Source of the DNA: Salinarimonas sp.
Lineage (GTDB): Bacteria > Pseudomonadota > Alphaproteobacteria > Rhizobiales > Beijerinckiaceae
Assembly (NCBI RefSeq): GCF_040111675.1
Contig: NZ_CP157794.1
Span: 4,423,501-4,487,500, forward strand
Direction: 5' to 3'
Length of the DNA: 64,000 nt
The position numbers were made by a program, and so were the translations under genes. The notes beneath the pieces were generated by a model. It was not told where the DNA came from. It did no database searches and saw nothing but the letters and a program-made list of their open reading frames with translations. This document shows, one piece after another, positions 33,575-41,080 of this stretch. The first letter of the stretch is position 1; each line of letters opens with the position of its first letter.

Positions 33575-34135
33575 ATGACGGATGCTACCCTGACGTGGAC
33601 CGAGGAACGCGTCGAGCGGCTCAAGACGCTCTGGCAGGAGGGCAAGAGCGCGAGCTACATCGCCGCCGAGCTCGGCGGGGTCTCCCGCAACGCCGTCATC
33701 GGCAAGGTCCATCGGCTCGGGCTCTCGGGCCGCGGCAAGGCGCCCGAGAAGGCCCCCGCGCCGCGGCCGCGCACGAAGCCCGCGGCCGCCGAGCCGGCCG
33801 CTCCGGCGCCTGCGCCGAAGCCGCTGACGCTGGGCGCCAACGCCCTCGCCGCCGCGGTGGAGGAGCGCATCGCGCCGCAGGCGGAGCCGATCGCCCGTCC
33901 CCTCCCCCGCCCCGTGCCGGCGCCGGAGGCCGAGATCGTCGTGCCGCTCTCCGAGCGGGTGACGATCATGGATCTGCGCGAGAGCATGTGCCGCTGGCCC
34001 ATGGGCGACCCGAGCTCGGCCGAGTTCCGCTTCTGCGGCGCGCGCTCGCTGACCGGCATGCCCTATTGCGACCACCACGCCCAGATCGCCTACCAGCCCT
34101 CCGCCGAGCGCCGCCGCGACCGCAAGTCGGCGTAA
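33575..34135 (+). CDS. gcrA: Cell-cycle regulator GcrA
   Basis: Alphaproteobacterial transcription cofactor that binds sigma-70/RNA polymerase and DNA with methylated GANTC sites to drive cell-cycle genes. The 186-residue protein opens with the defining N-terminal DNA-binding domain (LTWTEERVERLKTLWQEGKS, then AAELGGVSRNAVIGKVHRLG). A Pro/Ala-rich linker and the C-terminal sigma-binding segment follow (RWPMGDPSSAEFRFCGA, PYCDHHAQIAYQP) with paired Cys/His residues. The length and both signatures are normal. GAGGAGG precedes the ATG. It converges on ftsY. Confidence 0.95.
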   Translation: MTDATLTWTEERVERLKTLWQEGKSASYIAAELGGVSRNAVIGKVHRLGLSGRGKAPEKAPAPRPRTKPAAAEPAAPAPAPKPLTLGANALAAAVEERIAPQAEPIARPLPRPVPAPEAEIVVPLSERVTIMDLRESMCRWPMGDPSSAEFRFCGARSLTGMPYCDHHAQIAYQPSAERRRDRKSA

Positions 34136-34149
34136 CGGGCGATCGCCCG

Positions 34150-34182
34150 ATGCGCGCCGCCGCGTCGTCTCGCGGCGCGCAT
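34150..34182. terminator. Hairpin between convergent gcrA and ftsY
   Basis: 11-bp perfect stem ATGCGCGCCGC / GCGGCGCGCAT with an 11-base loop, situated between the two stop codons. Only short pyrimidine runs flank it, so it is a probable but unproven bidirectional terminator. Confidence 0.5.
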
Positions 34183-34190
34183 GGGCCTTC

Positions 34191-35558
34191 TCACCCCTCT
34201 TCCAGCCCGGCGATGGCGCGGGCGAAATCGCGCGCGGCGAAGGGCTCGAGATCCTCGACGCCCTCGCCCACCCCGATGAAGTGAACCGGCAGGCCGAAGC
34301 GCTCGGCGAGCGCGACGAGAATGCCGCCGCGCGCCGTGCCGTCGAGCTTCGTCATGACGAGGCCGGTGACGCCCGCCGCCTTCTGGAACAGCTCGACCTG
34401 CGAGAGCGCGTTCTGGCCCACCGTCGCGTCGAGGACGAGCAGCACCGCGTGCGGCGCGGTATCGTCGACCTTCTTCATCACGCGCACGATCTTCTCGAGC
34501 TCGGACATCAGCCCGGCCTTGTTCTGAAGGCGCCCGGCCGTGTCGACGAGGAGCACGTCGACGCCCTCGCGCTTGGCCTCCGTCAGCGCGTCGAAGGCGA
34601 GACCGGCGGCGTCGGCGCCCTGCTCGCGGGCGACGACGCGGGACTTCGTGCGCTCGCCCCAGATCTTCAGCTGCTCGATGGCGGCGGCGCGGAACGTGTC
34701 GCCGGCGGCCATCGTCACCGAGAGCTTCTGGGCGCGGAACTTCGCCGCGAGCTTGCCGATCGTCGTCGTCTTGCCAGCGCCGTTGACGCCCACCGTGAGG
34801 ATGACGAAGGGCTTCTTCGAGCGGTCGAGCGCGAGCGGGCGCGCGACCTCCGCCAGCGAGCGCTCGACCTCCTCGGCGAGAACGCGCTTCACCTCCTCGG
34901 GCGGGATCTCCTTCTCGTAGCGCCCCTTCGCCACCGCCTGCGTGATCCGCGTCGCGGCCGGGACGCCGAGATCGGCCTGGATCAGGATGTCCTCGAGATC
35001 CTCGAGCGTCGCCTCGTCGAGCCTGCGCTTGGTGAACAGGCTCGTGATCGCCGAGCCCATGGAGGAGGAGGTTCGGGCGAGCCCCTGGGTGAGGCGCCGC
35101 CACCAGGACACCTTCGGCTGCGCCGCCGCGGCGGGTGCGGACGCGGGGGCCGGCTCGGGCTCGGGCTCCGGTTCGGGCGCGGGCGCGGGCGCGGGCTCCG
35201 GCTTCGGCGCGACCAGGGCCTCCGGGGAGCGCTGCTCGGGAGCCGGCTTCCCGGCTGGCGCGGGCTGCTCGGCGAGCTCCTCGGCGATGGCGGCCTCGCG
35301 GGCCTCCTCGCCCTCGGGCTCGATCGGCTGGAGATCCGCGCCGGCGAGCTCGTCGGGAACGTGGGCGACGGCGTCCGGCGAGGGCTCCGTCACGGTCGAG
35401 GCCGCCGGCGGGACCGCGTCCGGCGGCGCGGCGGCGCGCTCGGGCGCCTGCTCGTCCGGCGTGACCTCGTCGCGCGGCCCGGCCTCGTCCTTCGGCGCCT
35501 CGCCCTTCCGGCCGAACAGCCGGGAGAAGAAGCCCCGCTTCTCGGTTTCGTCCGCCAT
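34191..35558 (-). CDS. ftsY: Signal recognition particle receptor FtsY
   Basis: GTPase that docks the SRP-ribosome complex at the inner membrane. The 455-residue protein has the acidic, Pro/Ala-rich N-terminal A domain (about 1-150, opening MADETEKRGFFSRLFGR, a lipid-binding amphipathic start). The N domain (SWWRRLTQGLARTSSSM, ILIQADLGVPAATRI) and G domain follow, with GVNGAGKTTTIGKLA (P-loop), DTAGRLQNKAGLM and TKLDGTARGG. The ATG at 35558 is chosen because GGAGGG lies nine bases upstream. It is divergent from the RluA-type gene, with 76 bases between. Confidence 0.95.
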   Translation of the reverse strand: MADETEKRGFFSRLFGRKGEAPKDEAGPRDEVTPDEQAPERAAAPPDAVPPAASTVTEPSPDAVAHVPDELAGADLQPIEPEGEEAREAAIAEELAEQPAPAGKPAPEQRSPEALVAPKPEPAPAPAPEPEPEPEPAPASAPAAAAQPKVSWWRRLTQGLARTSSSMGSAITSLFTKRRLDEATLEDLEDILIQADLGVPAATRITQAVAKGRYEKEIPPEEVKRVLAEEVERSLAEVARPLALDRSKKPFVILTVGVNGAGKTTTIGKLAAKFRAQKLSVTMAAGDTFRAAAIEQLKIWGERTKSRVVAREQGADAAGLAFDALTEAKREGVDVLLVDTAGRLQNKAGLMSELEKIVRVMKKVDDTAPHAVLLVLDATVGQNALSQVELFQKAAGVTGLVMTKLDGTARGGILVALAERFGLPVHFIGVGEGVEDLEPFAARDFARAIAGLEEG

Positions 35559-35634
35559 GCGCCGCATCCCTCCGCAACTGATCGCTCGAACAGAGCACTT
35601 GCCGTCTCGCGACGTCCGCTCTAGCGGATTTCGC

Positions 35635-36336
35635 ATGAGATCCGAAGAGATAGTGTCGCGCATCCTGCATCGCGACGGGTTGATGCTCGTCCTCGACAAG
35701 CCCGCCGGGCTGCCGGTCCATCCCGGCCACGGCGGCGGGGAGACGCTGACGCGCCACCTCGACGCCTTGCGCTACGGCCTGAAATGGCGCCCCGAGCTGG
35801 TCCATCGCCTCGACAAGGACACGTCGGGCTGCCTGGTGCTCGGCCGTCACCCCAAGGCGGTGCGGCGGCTCAACGAGCTGTTCGCGACGGGGCGCGTCGA
35901 GAAGGCCTATCTCGCCCTCGTCGCCCCGGCGCCCGCGGAGGAGGCCGGCGAGATCGCGCTGCCGCTGGCCCCGGTTTCGCCCGATACGCCGTGGAGGATG
36001 ACGACCGATCCCGCGGGGCAGCCCGCGCGGACGCGGTTCTCCGTGCTCGCCCGCGCCGGCGACGGATCGCGGGCGCTCCTGCGGCTCGAGCCGGTGACGG
36101 GGCGCACGCACCAGCTGCGCGTCCATTGCGCGGCGGCGGGCTTCCCGATCGTCGGTGACGCGCTCTACGGCGGCGCGCCGCGGGGATCGCGGCTGATGCT
36201 CCACGCCTGGCGGGTGAGCGTGCCGATGCAGTCCTCGAAGCCCCCGGTGCGGGCCGAGGCGCCGCTTCCGGAGCCGCTGGCGAGCGCGGCGGCGGCGCTG
36301 GGGTGGGAGGAAGGAATCCAGGGCGACCCGGCTTAA
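35635..36336 (+). CDS. RluA-family pseudouridine synthase
   Basis: A 233-residue RNA pseudouridine synthase without an S4 domain. Motif II is LVHRLDKDTSGCLVLG, with the catalytic Asp in HRLDKDTSG. Other motifs are VLDKPAGLPVHPG, VEKAYLALV and LEPVTGRTHQLRVHCAAAGFPIVGD. The short form lacking S4 resembles RluA or TruC rather than RluC/RluD. The ATG at 35635 is used; an in-frame GTG at 35653 is possible. The substrate (tRNA or 23S rRNA) is not assignable. Confidence 0.88.
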   Translation: MRSEEIVSRILHRDGLMLVLDKPAGLPVHPGHGGGETLTRHLDALRYGLKWRPELVHRLDKDTSGCLVLGRHPKAVRRLNELFATGRVEKAYLALVAPAPAEEAGEIALPLAPVSPDTPWRMTTDPAGQPARTRFSVLARAGDGSRALLRLEPVTGRTHQLRVHCAAAGFPIVGDALYGGAPRGSRLMLHAWRVSVPMQSSKPPVRAEAPLPEPLASAAAALGWEEGIQGDPA

Positions 36337-36400
36337 ATCTTCAGGCGAGAGGGAATAAGCGGCAATCCGTCAGGGTTGGAACGAATATTGCGACGGGAGA

Positions 36401-36425
36401 GGAACCGGACTAGATCAGGCGCGTT
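36401..36425 (+). promoter_or_regulatory. EcfG-type (general stress response) promoter
   Basis: GGAAC at 36401-36405, 16 bases, CGTT at 36422-36425: a perfect match to the alphaproteobacterial EcfG consensus GGAAC-N16/17-CGTT. It ends 29 bases before the ATG of the 47-residue protein and leaves room for its AGGAGGAACC ribosome site. Confidence 0.72.
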
Positions 36426-36454
36426 GTTCATCCGCCGTTCAGGAGGAACCGTTC

Positions 36455-36598
36455 ATGCACCTTTTCCGACTTCCCAACCGCGATCTGTTGCCGATCGTCA
36501 GTCTGTCCTTCGTGTTCGGAGCGGTGGGGTTGAGCGCGGCGATCGCGCTCCTCGCGATGCCGGGCCCGCAGCTGAGCCTCGTGGCCCTCATGCCGTGA
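36455..36598 (+). CDS. 47-residue single-span membrane protein, candidate stress-induced
   Basis: A very short gene supported by context. It has a perfect EcfG-type promoter (36401-36425), an AGGAGG ribosome site ending seven bases before the ATG, an uninterrupted frame and a strong intrinsic terminator 31 bases after the stop. The peptide starts MHLFRLPNRDLLP, then has one hydrophobic helix (VSLSFVFGAVGLSAAIALLA) and a short tail ending SLVALMP. It has no signal-peptidase site and no recognised family. It would sit in the inner membrane. Its function is unknown; induction in the general stress response is inferred from the promoter. Confidence 0.7.
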   Translation: MHLFRLPNRDLLPIVSLSFVFGAVGLSAAIALLAMPGPQLSLVALMP

Positions 36599-36629
36599 TG
36601 CCCGTTTCGACGGCAAAGTGATCGAGTCG

Positions 36630-36655
36630 GAGGCGGCCCTGGCCGCCTCTTTTTT
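36630..36655 (+). terminator. Intrinsic terminator of the small membrane-protein gene
   Basis: Perfect 9-bp stem GAGGCGGCC-CT-GGCCGCCTC followed directly by six T. It delimits a monocistronic transcript of about 220 nt with the promoter at 36401. Confidence 0.9.
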
Positions 36656-36676
36656 ATTTTCAGTCGGCGTTTGGGT

Positions 36677-36711
36677 GTCATCCCGGGCGCCCAACGGCGA
36701 CCCGGGATGAC
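36677..36711. repeat. REP-like palindrome
   Basis: GTCATCCCGGG (36677-36687) and its exact inverse CCCGGGATGAC (36701-36711) around a 13-base loop, between convergent genes. GTCATCCCGGG...CCCGGGATGAC palindromes are widespread intergenic repeats in alphaproteobacteria. Only this copy was noticed in the window. Confidence 0.65.
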
Positions 36712-36736
36712 AGCTCTTCGCGCTCGTGCGCGAAAC

Positions 36737-37894
36737 TCACCCGTGCGCCGCGCGCAGCGCCGCATCCAGATCGGCGTGGAGATCCTCCGGCGCCTCGCAG
36801 CCCACCGACAGCCGCAGCAGGTTCGCCGGGCAGGGCGTGTCCGGCCCCTCGATCGAGGCACGGTGCTCGATCAGGCTCTCGACGCCGCCGAGCGATGTGG
36901 CGCGCGTCCACAGCCGCACCTGCGCCGCCGTGGCGATCGCCGCCGCCTCCCCGCCGCGCACGCGGATCGAGAGCATGTAGCCGAAGCCGTTCTCCATCTG
37001 GCGGCGGGCGAGGTCGTGGCCGGGATGATCCGGCAGGCCCGGGTAGAGCACGGCGGCGACGTGCGGATGCGCCTGCAGCCGCTCGGCGAGCGCCATCGCG
37101 GAGGCCGCCTGCGCCGCCGCGCGCAGGTGGAAGGTGCGCATCCCGCGCGTGAGCAGGTAGGCCTCGAACGGGCCGAGGATCGCGCCCCCGCCCTTGCGGA
37201 TCGTCACCAGCCGCTGCCAGAAGGCGTCGTCCTCCCGCCCCGCGAGCGCGCCGGCGACGACGTCGGAATGGCCGTTGAGAATCTTCGTCGCCGCGTGCAT
37301 GACGATGTCGGCGCCGAGCGTCAGCGGACGAGTGTGGTAGGGCGAGGCGCAGGTGGAATCGACCGCGAGCTTCGCGCCCGCCTCGTGGGCGATCGCGGCC
37401 GCGCCGGCGATGTCGGTGATCGACCAGAGCGGGTTCGCCGGCGTCTCCACCCAGACGAGCTTCGTCCGCCCCGGGCGGACGGCGGCGCGCAGCGCCTCGA
37501 GGCTCTCCGTCTCGACGAGGGTGACGTCGAGGCCGGCGCGAGCCCCCTCGGTCAGGAGCCATTGCCGCAGCGCCCAGTACATCACTTTCGGCGCCACGAC
37601 GTGGTCGCCGGGGTCGAGGGCGCGGAACACGCTCGTCGCCGCCGCCATGCCCGACGCGAACAGCAGCGCGCCGGCGCCCGCGTCCTCGAGCATGGCGATC
37701 ACGCCCTCCGCCTCGCGGATCGTGGCGTTGTCCGGGCGGCCGTAGACGTAGCCCGAGCGGTAGGCGTTGTCCTCGTCGCGCACGAAGGTGGTGGCGACGT
37801 GAATCGGCGCGACGACGCCCTTCGTCACGGGCTCGACGTGCCCCAGCGCCTGGGCGGCGAGGCTGCGCTTCGAGAAGGGAGGCGTTTCGGTCAT
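36737..37894 (-). CDS. Cys/Met metabolism PLP-dependent enzyme (cystathionine gamma-synthase/beta-lyase family)
   Basis: A 385-residue pyridoxal-phosphate transsulfuration enzyme. It shows the N-terminal YGRPDNATIREAEGVIAMLE segment, the phosphate-binding FASGMAAATSVF, the PLP-contacting Asp in LAVDSTCASPYHTRPL and the Schiff-base Lys204 in MHAATKILNGHSDVVAG. The C-terminal LLRLSVGCEAPEDL is typical. The Tyr-Gly-Arg form and ATK box fit cystathionine gamma-synthase, gamma-lyase or beta-lyase; the reaction cannot be resolved by eye. The ATG at 37894 is chosen; upstream in-frame codons look non-coding. No SAM riboswitch was seen. Confidence 0.87.
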   Translation of the reverse strand: MTETPPFSKRSLAAQALGHVEPVTKGVVAPIHVATTFVRDEDNAYRSGYVYGRPDNATIREAEGVIAMLEDAGAGALLFASGMAAATSVFRALDPGDHVVAPKVMYWALRQWLLTEGARAGLDVTLVETESLEALRAAVRPGRTKLVWVETPANPLWSITDIAGAAAIAHEAGAKLAVDSTCASPYHTRPLTLGADIVMHAATKILNGHSDVVAGALAGREDDAFWQRLVTIRKGGGAILGPFEAYLLTRGMRTFHLRAAAQAASAMALAERLQAHPHVAAVLYPGLPDHPGHDLARRQMENGFGYMLSIRVRGGEAAAIATAAQVRLWTRATSLGGVESLIEHRASIEGPDTPCPANLLRLSVGCEAPEDLHADLDAALRAAHG

Positions 37895-37987
37895 GCGGTG
37901 GGCTCCGGTCTTGAGCCCGCCTTCAAGCAGAGCGGGCGCGCCGCCGCAAGCGGGCGCGACGCGCATATGGGCGGGGCGCGGGGCGGC

Positions 37988-38533
37988 TCAAAGCCTCTTC
38001 AGGAAGCCGGCGAAGCGCATCAGCCCCTCCGGCCAGGGGCCGTAGCCGGCCTCCGTGTCCAGATGCCCGGCCTCGCCGGCGTCGACGAGGGGCGCGCCCC
38101 AGGCCTCGGCGATCTCCGCGGCGCGCGCGTAGGCGCACCAGGGATCGGTGCGGCTCGCGATGAGCACGCTCGCGAAGGGCAGCTTCGCCGTCGGGACACG
38201 CAGCCCCGCGACGCTCTCGGGCATCCGCGCCGCGTCGTCGAGATCCGGCGGCGCGACGAGGAAGGCGCCGACGACGCGCCCGGCGAGCGCCGACGCGGCC
38301 CGCGCCACGACATGCGCGCCGAGCCCATGCGCGACGATCACGACGGGACGGGTGGCGCCGAGGGCCTCCTGCCCGACGCGCTCGGCCCATGCGTCGAGAT
38401 CGGGCGCGTCCCAGTCGCGCTGGTGCACGCGCCGGGCCGTGGAGAGCTGGCGCTCCCAGCGGCTCTGCCAATGGTCGGGGCCCGAGCCGCCGAGGCCGGG
38501 GACGATGAGGATGTCGCAGTCGGACGTGCGCAT
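37988..38533 (-). CDS. RBBP9/YdeN-family alpha/beta hydrolase with Gly at the nucleophile position
   Basis: A 181-residue small hydrolase-fold protein. It has the family's LIVPGLGGSGPDHWQSRWE opening, the acid in ASRTDPWCAYARA and the histidine in AGHLDTEAGYGPWPEG. The nucleophile elbow, normally HSLG, reads VVIVAHGLGAH, so Gly70 replaces the catalytic Ser. The codon is GGG on the coding strand, not a misread frame. If correct, ordinary serine-hydrolase activity is lost and the protein may be a binding or regulatory paralogue. Same orientation as the PLP enzyme, 93 bases upstream of it. Confidence 0.82.
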   Translation of the reverse strand: MRTSDCDILIVPGLGGSGPDHWQSRWERQLSTARRVHQRDWDAPDLDAWAERVGQEALGATRPVVIVAHGLGAHVVARAASALAGRVVGAFLVAPPDLDDAARMPESVAGLRVPTAKLPFASVLIASRTDPWCAYARAAEIAEAWGAPLVDAGEAGHLDTEAGYGPWPEGLMRFAGFLKRL

Positions 38534-38760
38534 GAACGCTTCCTATCACGGCGACCCGGCCGCGCTCAAACGGCGCTTGCGACCACGCGTCCGCGTGCCG
38601 ATCCTCTCCCGAAGGTGACAAAGCCGTCCCGGCTGGCCTATTTCAGGGAGGAGACACGCCGCATCCGCCAGGCGCGTCGACGGGCCGGGCCGCTCTCGGG
38701 TCCCTGGGCACGGCGCGACGACCGGTTGCGGCAGGATTTTCGATCCCTCGGGAAGGTGAC

Positions 38761-39801
38761 ATGAGCGAGACCATCGAAACGGATGTCGTGATCGTCGGCG
38801 CGGGCCCGGTGGGGCTGTTCGCGGTGTTCGAGCTCGGCCTCCTCGACATCAAGGCGCACCTCGTCGACATCCTGCCGAAGGTCGGCGGGCAATGCGCGGA
38901 GCTCTATCCGGAGAAGCCGATCTACGACATCCCGGCCTTCCCGATGGTGACGGGCCAGGCGCTGATCGACAACCTGATGAAGCAGATCGAGCCTTTCGGG
39001 CCGACCTTCCACCTGGGCGAGATGGTCGCCGCGGTGGAGACGCTGGGCACCCCGGCGGCGCCGCGCTTCAAGCTCACGACGGACGCCGGGACGACGTTCG
39101 ACTGCAAGGCGATCGTGATCGCGGCGGGCGGCGGCTCTTTCCAGCCCAAGAAGCCGCCGGTGGAGAACATCGAGGCCTACGAGGGCACGGGCGTGTTCTA
39201 CGCGGTGCGCAAGATGGACGCTTTCCGCGGCAGGAAGGTGCTCGTCGTCGGAGGCGGCGATTCCGCCCTCGACTGGACGGTGAACCTCCAGCCGGTGGCC
39301 GAGCGGCTGAGCCTGATGCATCGCCGCGACGTGTTCCGCGCCGCGCCGGACACCGTCAACAAGATGCGCGCCCTCGTCGCCGCCGGCGAGATGGACCTGC
39401 ATCTGGGCCAGATCGCCGGGCTGAAGGGCGACGCGCCCAAGCTCGAGGCGGTGATCGCGCGCCGCGACGACGGCTCGACCTTCGAGATCCCCTGCGACGT
39501 GCTGCTGCCCTTCTTCGGGCTGACGATGAAGCTGGGGCCGATCGCCGACTGGGGCCTGAACCTCGACGAGCAGCTCGTGCCCGTCGACACCGAGAAGTTC
39601 GAGACCTCGACGCCCGGCATCTTCGCCATCGGCGACATCAACACCTATCCGGGCAAGCTCAAGCTGATCCTGTCCGGCTTCCACGAAGGCGCGCTCGCGG
39701 CGCAGCGGATCCACCGCTACGTCCATCCGGACAAGAAGCTCACCTTCCAGTACACGACGTCCTCGAGCAGCCTGCAGAAGAAGCTCGGCGTCGCGGCCTG
39801 A
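38761..39801 (+). CDS. Ferredoxin/flavodoxin--NADP+ reductase, thioredoxin-reductase-like type
   Basis: A 346-residue flavoprotein that passes electrons between NADPH and ferredoxin. FAD motif: VVIVGAGPVGLFAVFELG; NADPH motif: VLVVGGGDSALDWTVNL; second FAD contact: GIFAIGDINTYPGKLKLI. It lacks the redox CxxC of thioredoxin reductase. It has the C-terminal extension (YVHPDKKLTFQYTTSSSS) that stacks on FAD in the YumC/FNR2 group, which fixes the assignment. The ATG at 38761 follows GGGAAGG. The next gene downstream has its own promoter. Confidence 0.92.
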   Translation: MSETIETDVVIVGAGPVGLFAVFELGLLDIKAHLVDILPKVGGQCAELYPEKPIYDIPAFPMVTGQALIDNLMKQIEPFGPTFHLGEMVAAVETLGTPAAPRFKLTTDAGTTFDCKAIVIAAGGGSFQPKKPPVENIEAYEGTGVFYAVRKMDAFRGRKVLVVGGGDSALDWTVNLQPVAERLSLMHRRDVFRAAPDTVNKMRALVAAGEMDLHLGQIAGLKGDAPKLEAVIARRDDGSTFEIPCDVLLPFFGLTMKLGPIADWGLNLDEQLVPVDTEKFETSTPGIFAIGDINTYPGKLKLILSGFHEGALAAQRIHRYVHPDKKLTFQYTTSSSSLQKKLGVAA

Positions 39802-39855
39802 GCCGCTGCCGGAGGATGCGAGCGCGTCGCGACGCCGCACGGCCGCGCTCGTCCG

Positions 39856-39881
39856 GGAACCGGCGCGGCGGGCGCCTCGTT
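39856..39881 (+). promoter_or_regulatory. EcfG-type promoter of the DUF4142 gene
   Basis: GGAAC at 39856-39860, 17 bases, CGTT at 39878-39881: a perfect match to GGAAC-N16/17-CGTT. It is 32 bases before the GTG start, with GAGGAGG in between. Confidence 0.68.
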
Positions 39882-39912
39882 GGCGGGGCGTCCGCTTCGA
39901 GGAGGTTCCGCC

Positions 39913-40581
39913 GTGAGACGTCCCACCCGGCTCGCCCCGCCGCTCGCGAGCATGCTCGCGCTCGCCGTCGCGCTCTCGGCCGGTCCCCCGCCCGCGCAGG
40001 CCCAGGCCGAGGACGAGCGGGTGATCGAGACCGCCCCCTTCACCGAGGAGGAGGCGGCGGAGCGCTTCGCCCCGCGCACGCAGCTCGACTGGCAGGAACT
40101 CGAGGAGCTCGACGCGCAGACCTACGTCGACCGCCTCGCCGCCCTCGACCGGCTTGCGCTCGAGGCCTCGCAGCTCGCGCTCGACCGGAATCCGCGCGAG
40201 CGCACCACCGACGTCGCGCGCGACATCCTGGAAGCCCACCAGGTGGGGCGGGAGATGGCGCGGGAGATGCTGCCGGAGAGCGACGCGGACTCGATGATGT
40301 CGCAGGAGGACGCCGAAATGCTCGCGGCGCTGCGCGACGCCCCGCGGCTGATCGCCTTCGAGGAGGCCTATATCGACGCCATGATCGAGGCCCATCGCGA
40401 GGCGACGGCGCTGACGAGCTTCTACCGGCGCTTCGGCTCGGATCAGGACGTCCGGGAATTCGCGCGGCGGATCCTGCCGATGCTGGAGGCCTCGCTCTAC
40501 CAGGCGGTCGCGATCCGCCAGGAGCTCGTCGCCGAGTTCATCGCCGCCGAAGCGGAGGAAGCGGCCGAGGGCGGCGGCTGA
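39913..40581 (+). CDS. Exported DUF4142-type helical-bundle protein
   Basis: A 222-residue protein with a signal peptide (LASMLALAVALSAGPPPAQAQA). The mature part is acidic and almost all helical (YVDRLAALDRLALEASQLAL, FEEAYIDAMIEAHREATAL, FARRILPMLEASLYQAVAI). This fits the ferritin-like four-helix DUF4142 family of periplasmic stress proteins, though the metal-binding residues are not obvious. The GTG start has GAGGAGG eight bases upstream. A perfect EcfG-type promoter precedes it, so induction in the general stress response is inferred. Its stop is 15 bases from that of the convergent receiver gene. Confidence 0.75.
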   Translation: MRRPTRLAPPLASMLALAVALSAGPPPAQAQAEDERVIETAPFTEEEAAERFAPRTQLDWQELEELDAQTYVDRLAALDRLALEASQLALDRNPRERTTDVARDILEAHQVGREMAREMLPESDADSMMSQEDAEMLAALRDAPRLIAFEEAYIDAMIEAHREATALTSFYRRFGSDQDVREFARRILPMLEASLYQAVAIRQELVAEFIAAEAEEAAEGGG

Positions 40582-40596
40582 GGCCGCGCCGCCCGA

Positions 40597-40950
40597 TCAG
40601 TGCTGCGGGAGGGTCGCGAGGATCGCGTCCTCGCGGTAGGGCTTGGCGACGACGCGCGCGTCGCGCAGGTCCTCGGGAATGTCCTTGGGCCGCATGGCGG
40701 TGACGAAGACGTAGGGCACGCCCCGCGCCTGGAGCGTCTGCGCCAGCTCGAAGCTGGTGCCGTCGACGAGGTCGACGTCGAGGAGGGCGAAGTCGAAGGG
40801 CTCGGACAGCCGCTCCCGGGCCGCCGCCGCGCTCTCGCAAACGCCGACCACCTCGTGGCCCTCGGACTCGACGATCGCCTGGAGATCCAGCGCGATCAGA
40901 GGATTGTCTTCGCAGATCAGGATACGCACGCTCACGTCGCTCACCTTCAT
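40597..40950 (-). CDS. Single-domain response regulator (CheY-like receiver)
   Basis: A 117-residue stand-alone receiver: acidic pocket Glu14-Asp15 (LICEDNP), phosphoacceptor Asp58 in FALLDVDLVDG, switch Thr in YVFVTAM and Lys in VVAKPYRED. No output domain, so it works by protein contact. Single-domain receivers of this type take part in alphaproteobacterial stress phosphorelays, among other roles. The nearest kinase is the HisKA_2 protein at 30816. Upstream on this strand are a near-match EcfG promoter (41027-41003) and a CtrA-like box (41066-41080). Confidence 0.9.
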   Translation of the reverse strand: MKVSDVSVRILICEDNPLIALDLQAIVESEGHEVVGVCESAAAARERLSEPFDFALLDVDLVDGTSFELAQTLQARGVPYVFVTAMRPKDIPEDLRDARVVAKPYREDAILATLPQH

Positions 40951-41002
40951 GGCTACGGCTTCGTACCGAGCCGCTGTCTTTCGTTAATGTCGTCGTGCAG
41001 GC

Positions 41003-41027
41003 AACAGCGGCGTGAGGGGGGAGTTCC
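41003..41027 (-). promoter_or_regulatory. Near-match EcfG promoter of the receiver gene
   Basis: Minus strand: GGAAC (41027-41023), 16 bases, TGTT (41006-41003). One mismatch (TGTT for CGTT). It ends about 52 bases before the start of the response-regulator gene. Confidence 0.45.
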
Positions 41028-41065
41028 CGGTGCGGCGAGTTTTCGGAAAAGTCGAAAGGTCTTGG

Positions 41066-41080
41066 TTAACCCTTTCTTAC
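41066..41080. promoter_or_regulatory. CtrA-like site
   Basis: TTAA (41066-41069), 7 bases, TTAC (41077-41080): one mismatch from TTAA-N7-TTAA, containing the common TTAACC half. It lies between the receiver gene and the 6S RNA candidate. Confidence 0.4.

Noticed and set aside
37895..37987. SAM riboswitch upstream of the Cys/Met PLP enzyme
   Set aside because: The 93-base gap shows no recognisable SAM-I, SAM-II or SAH core.
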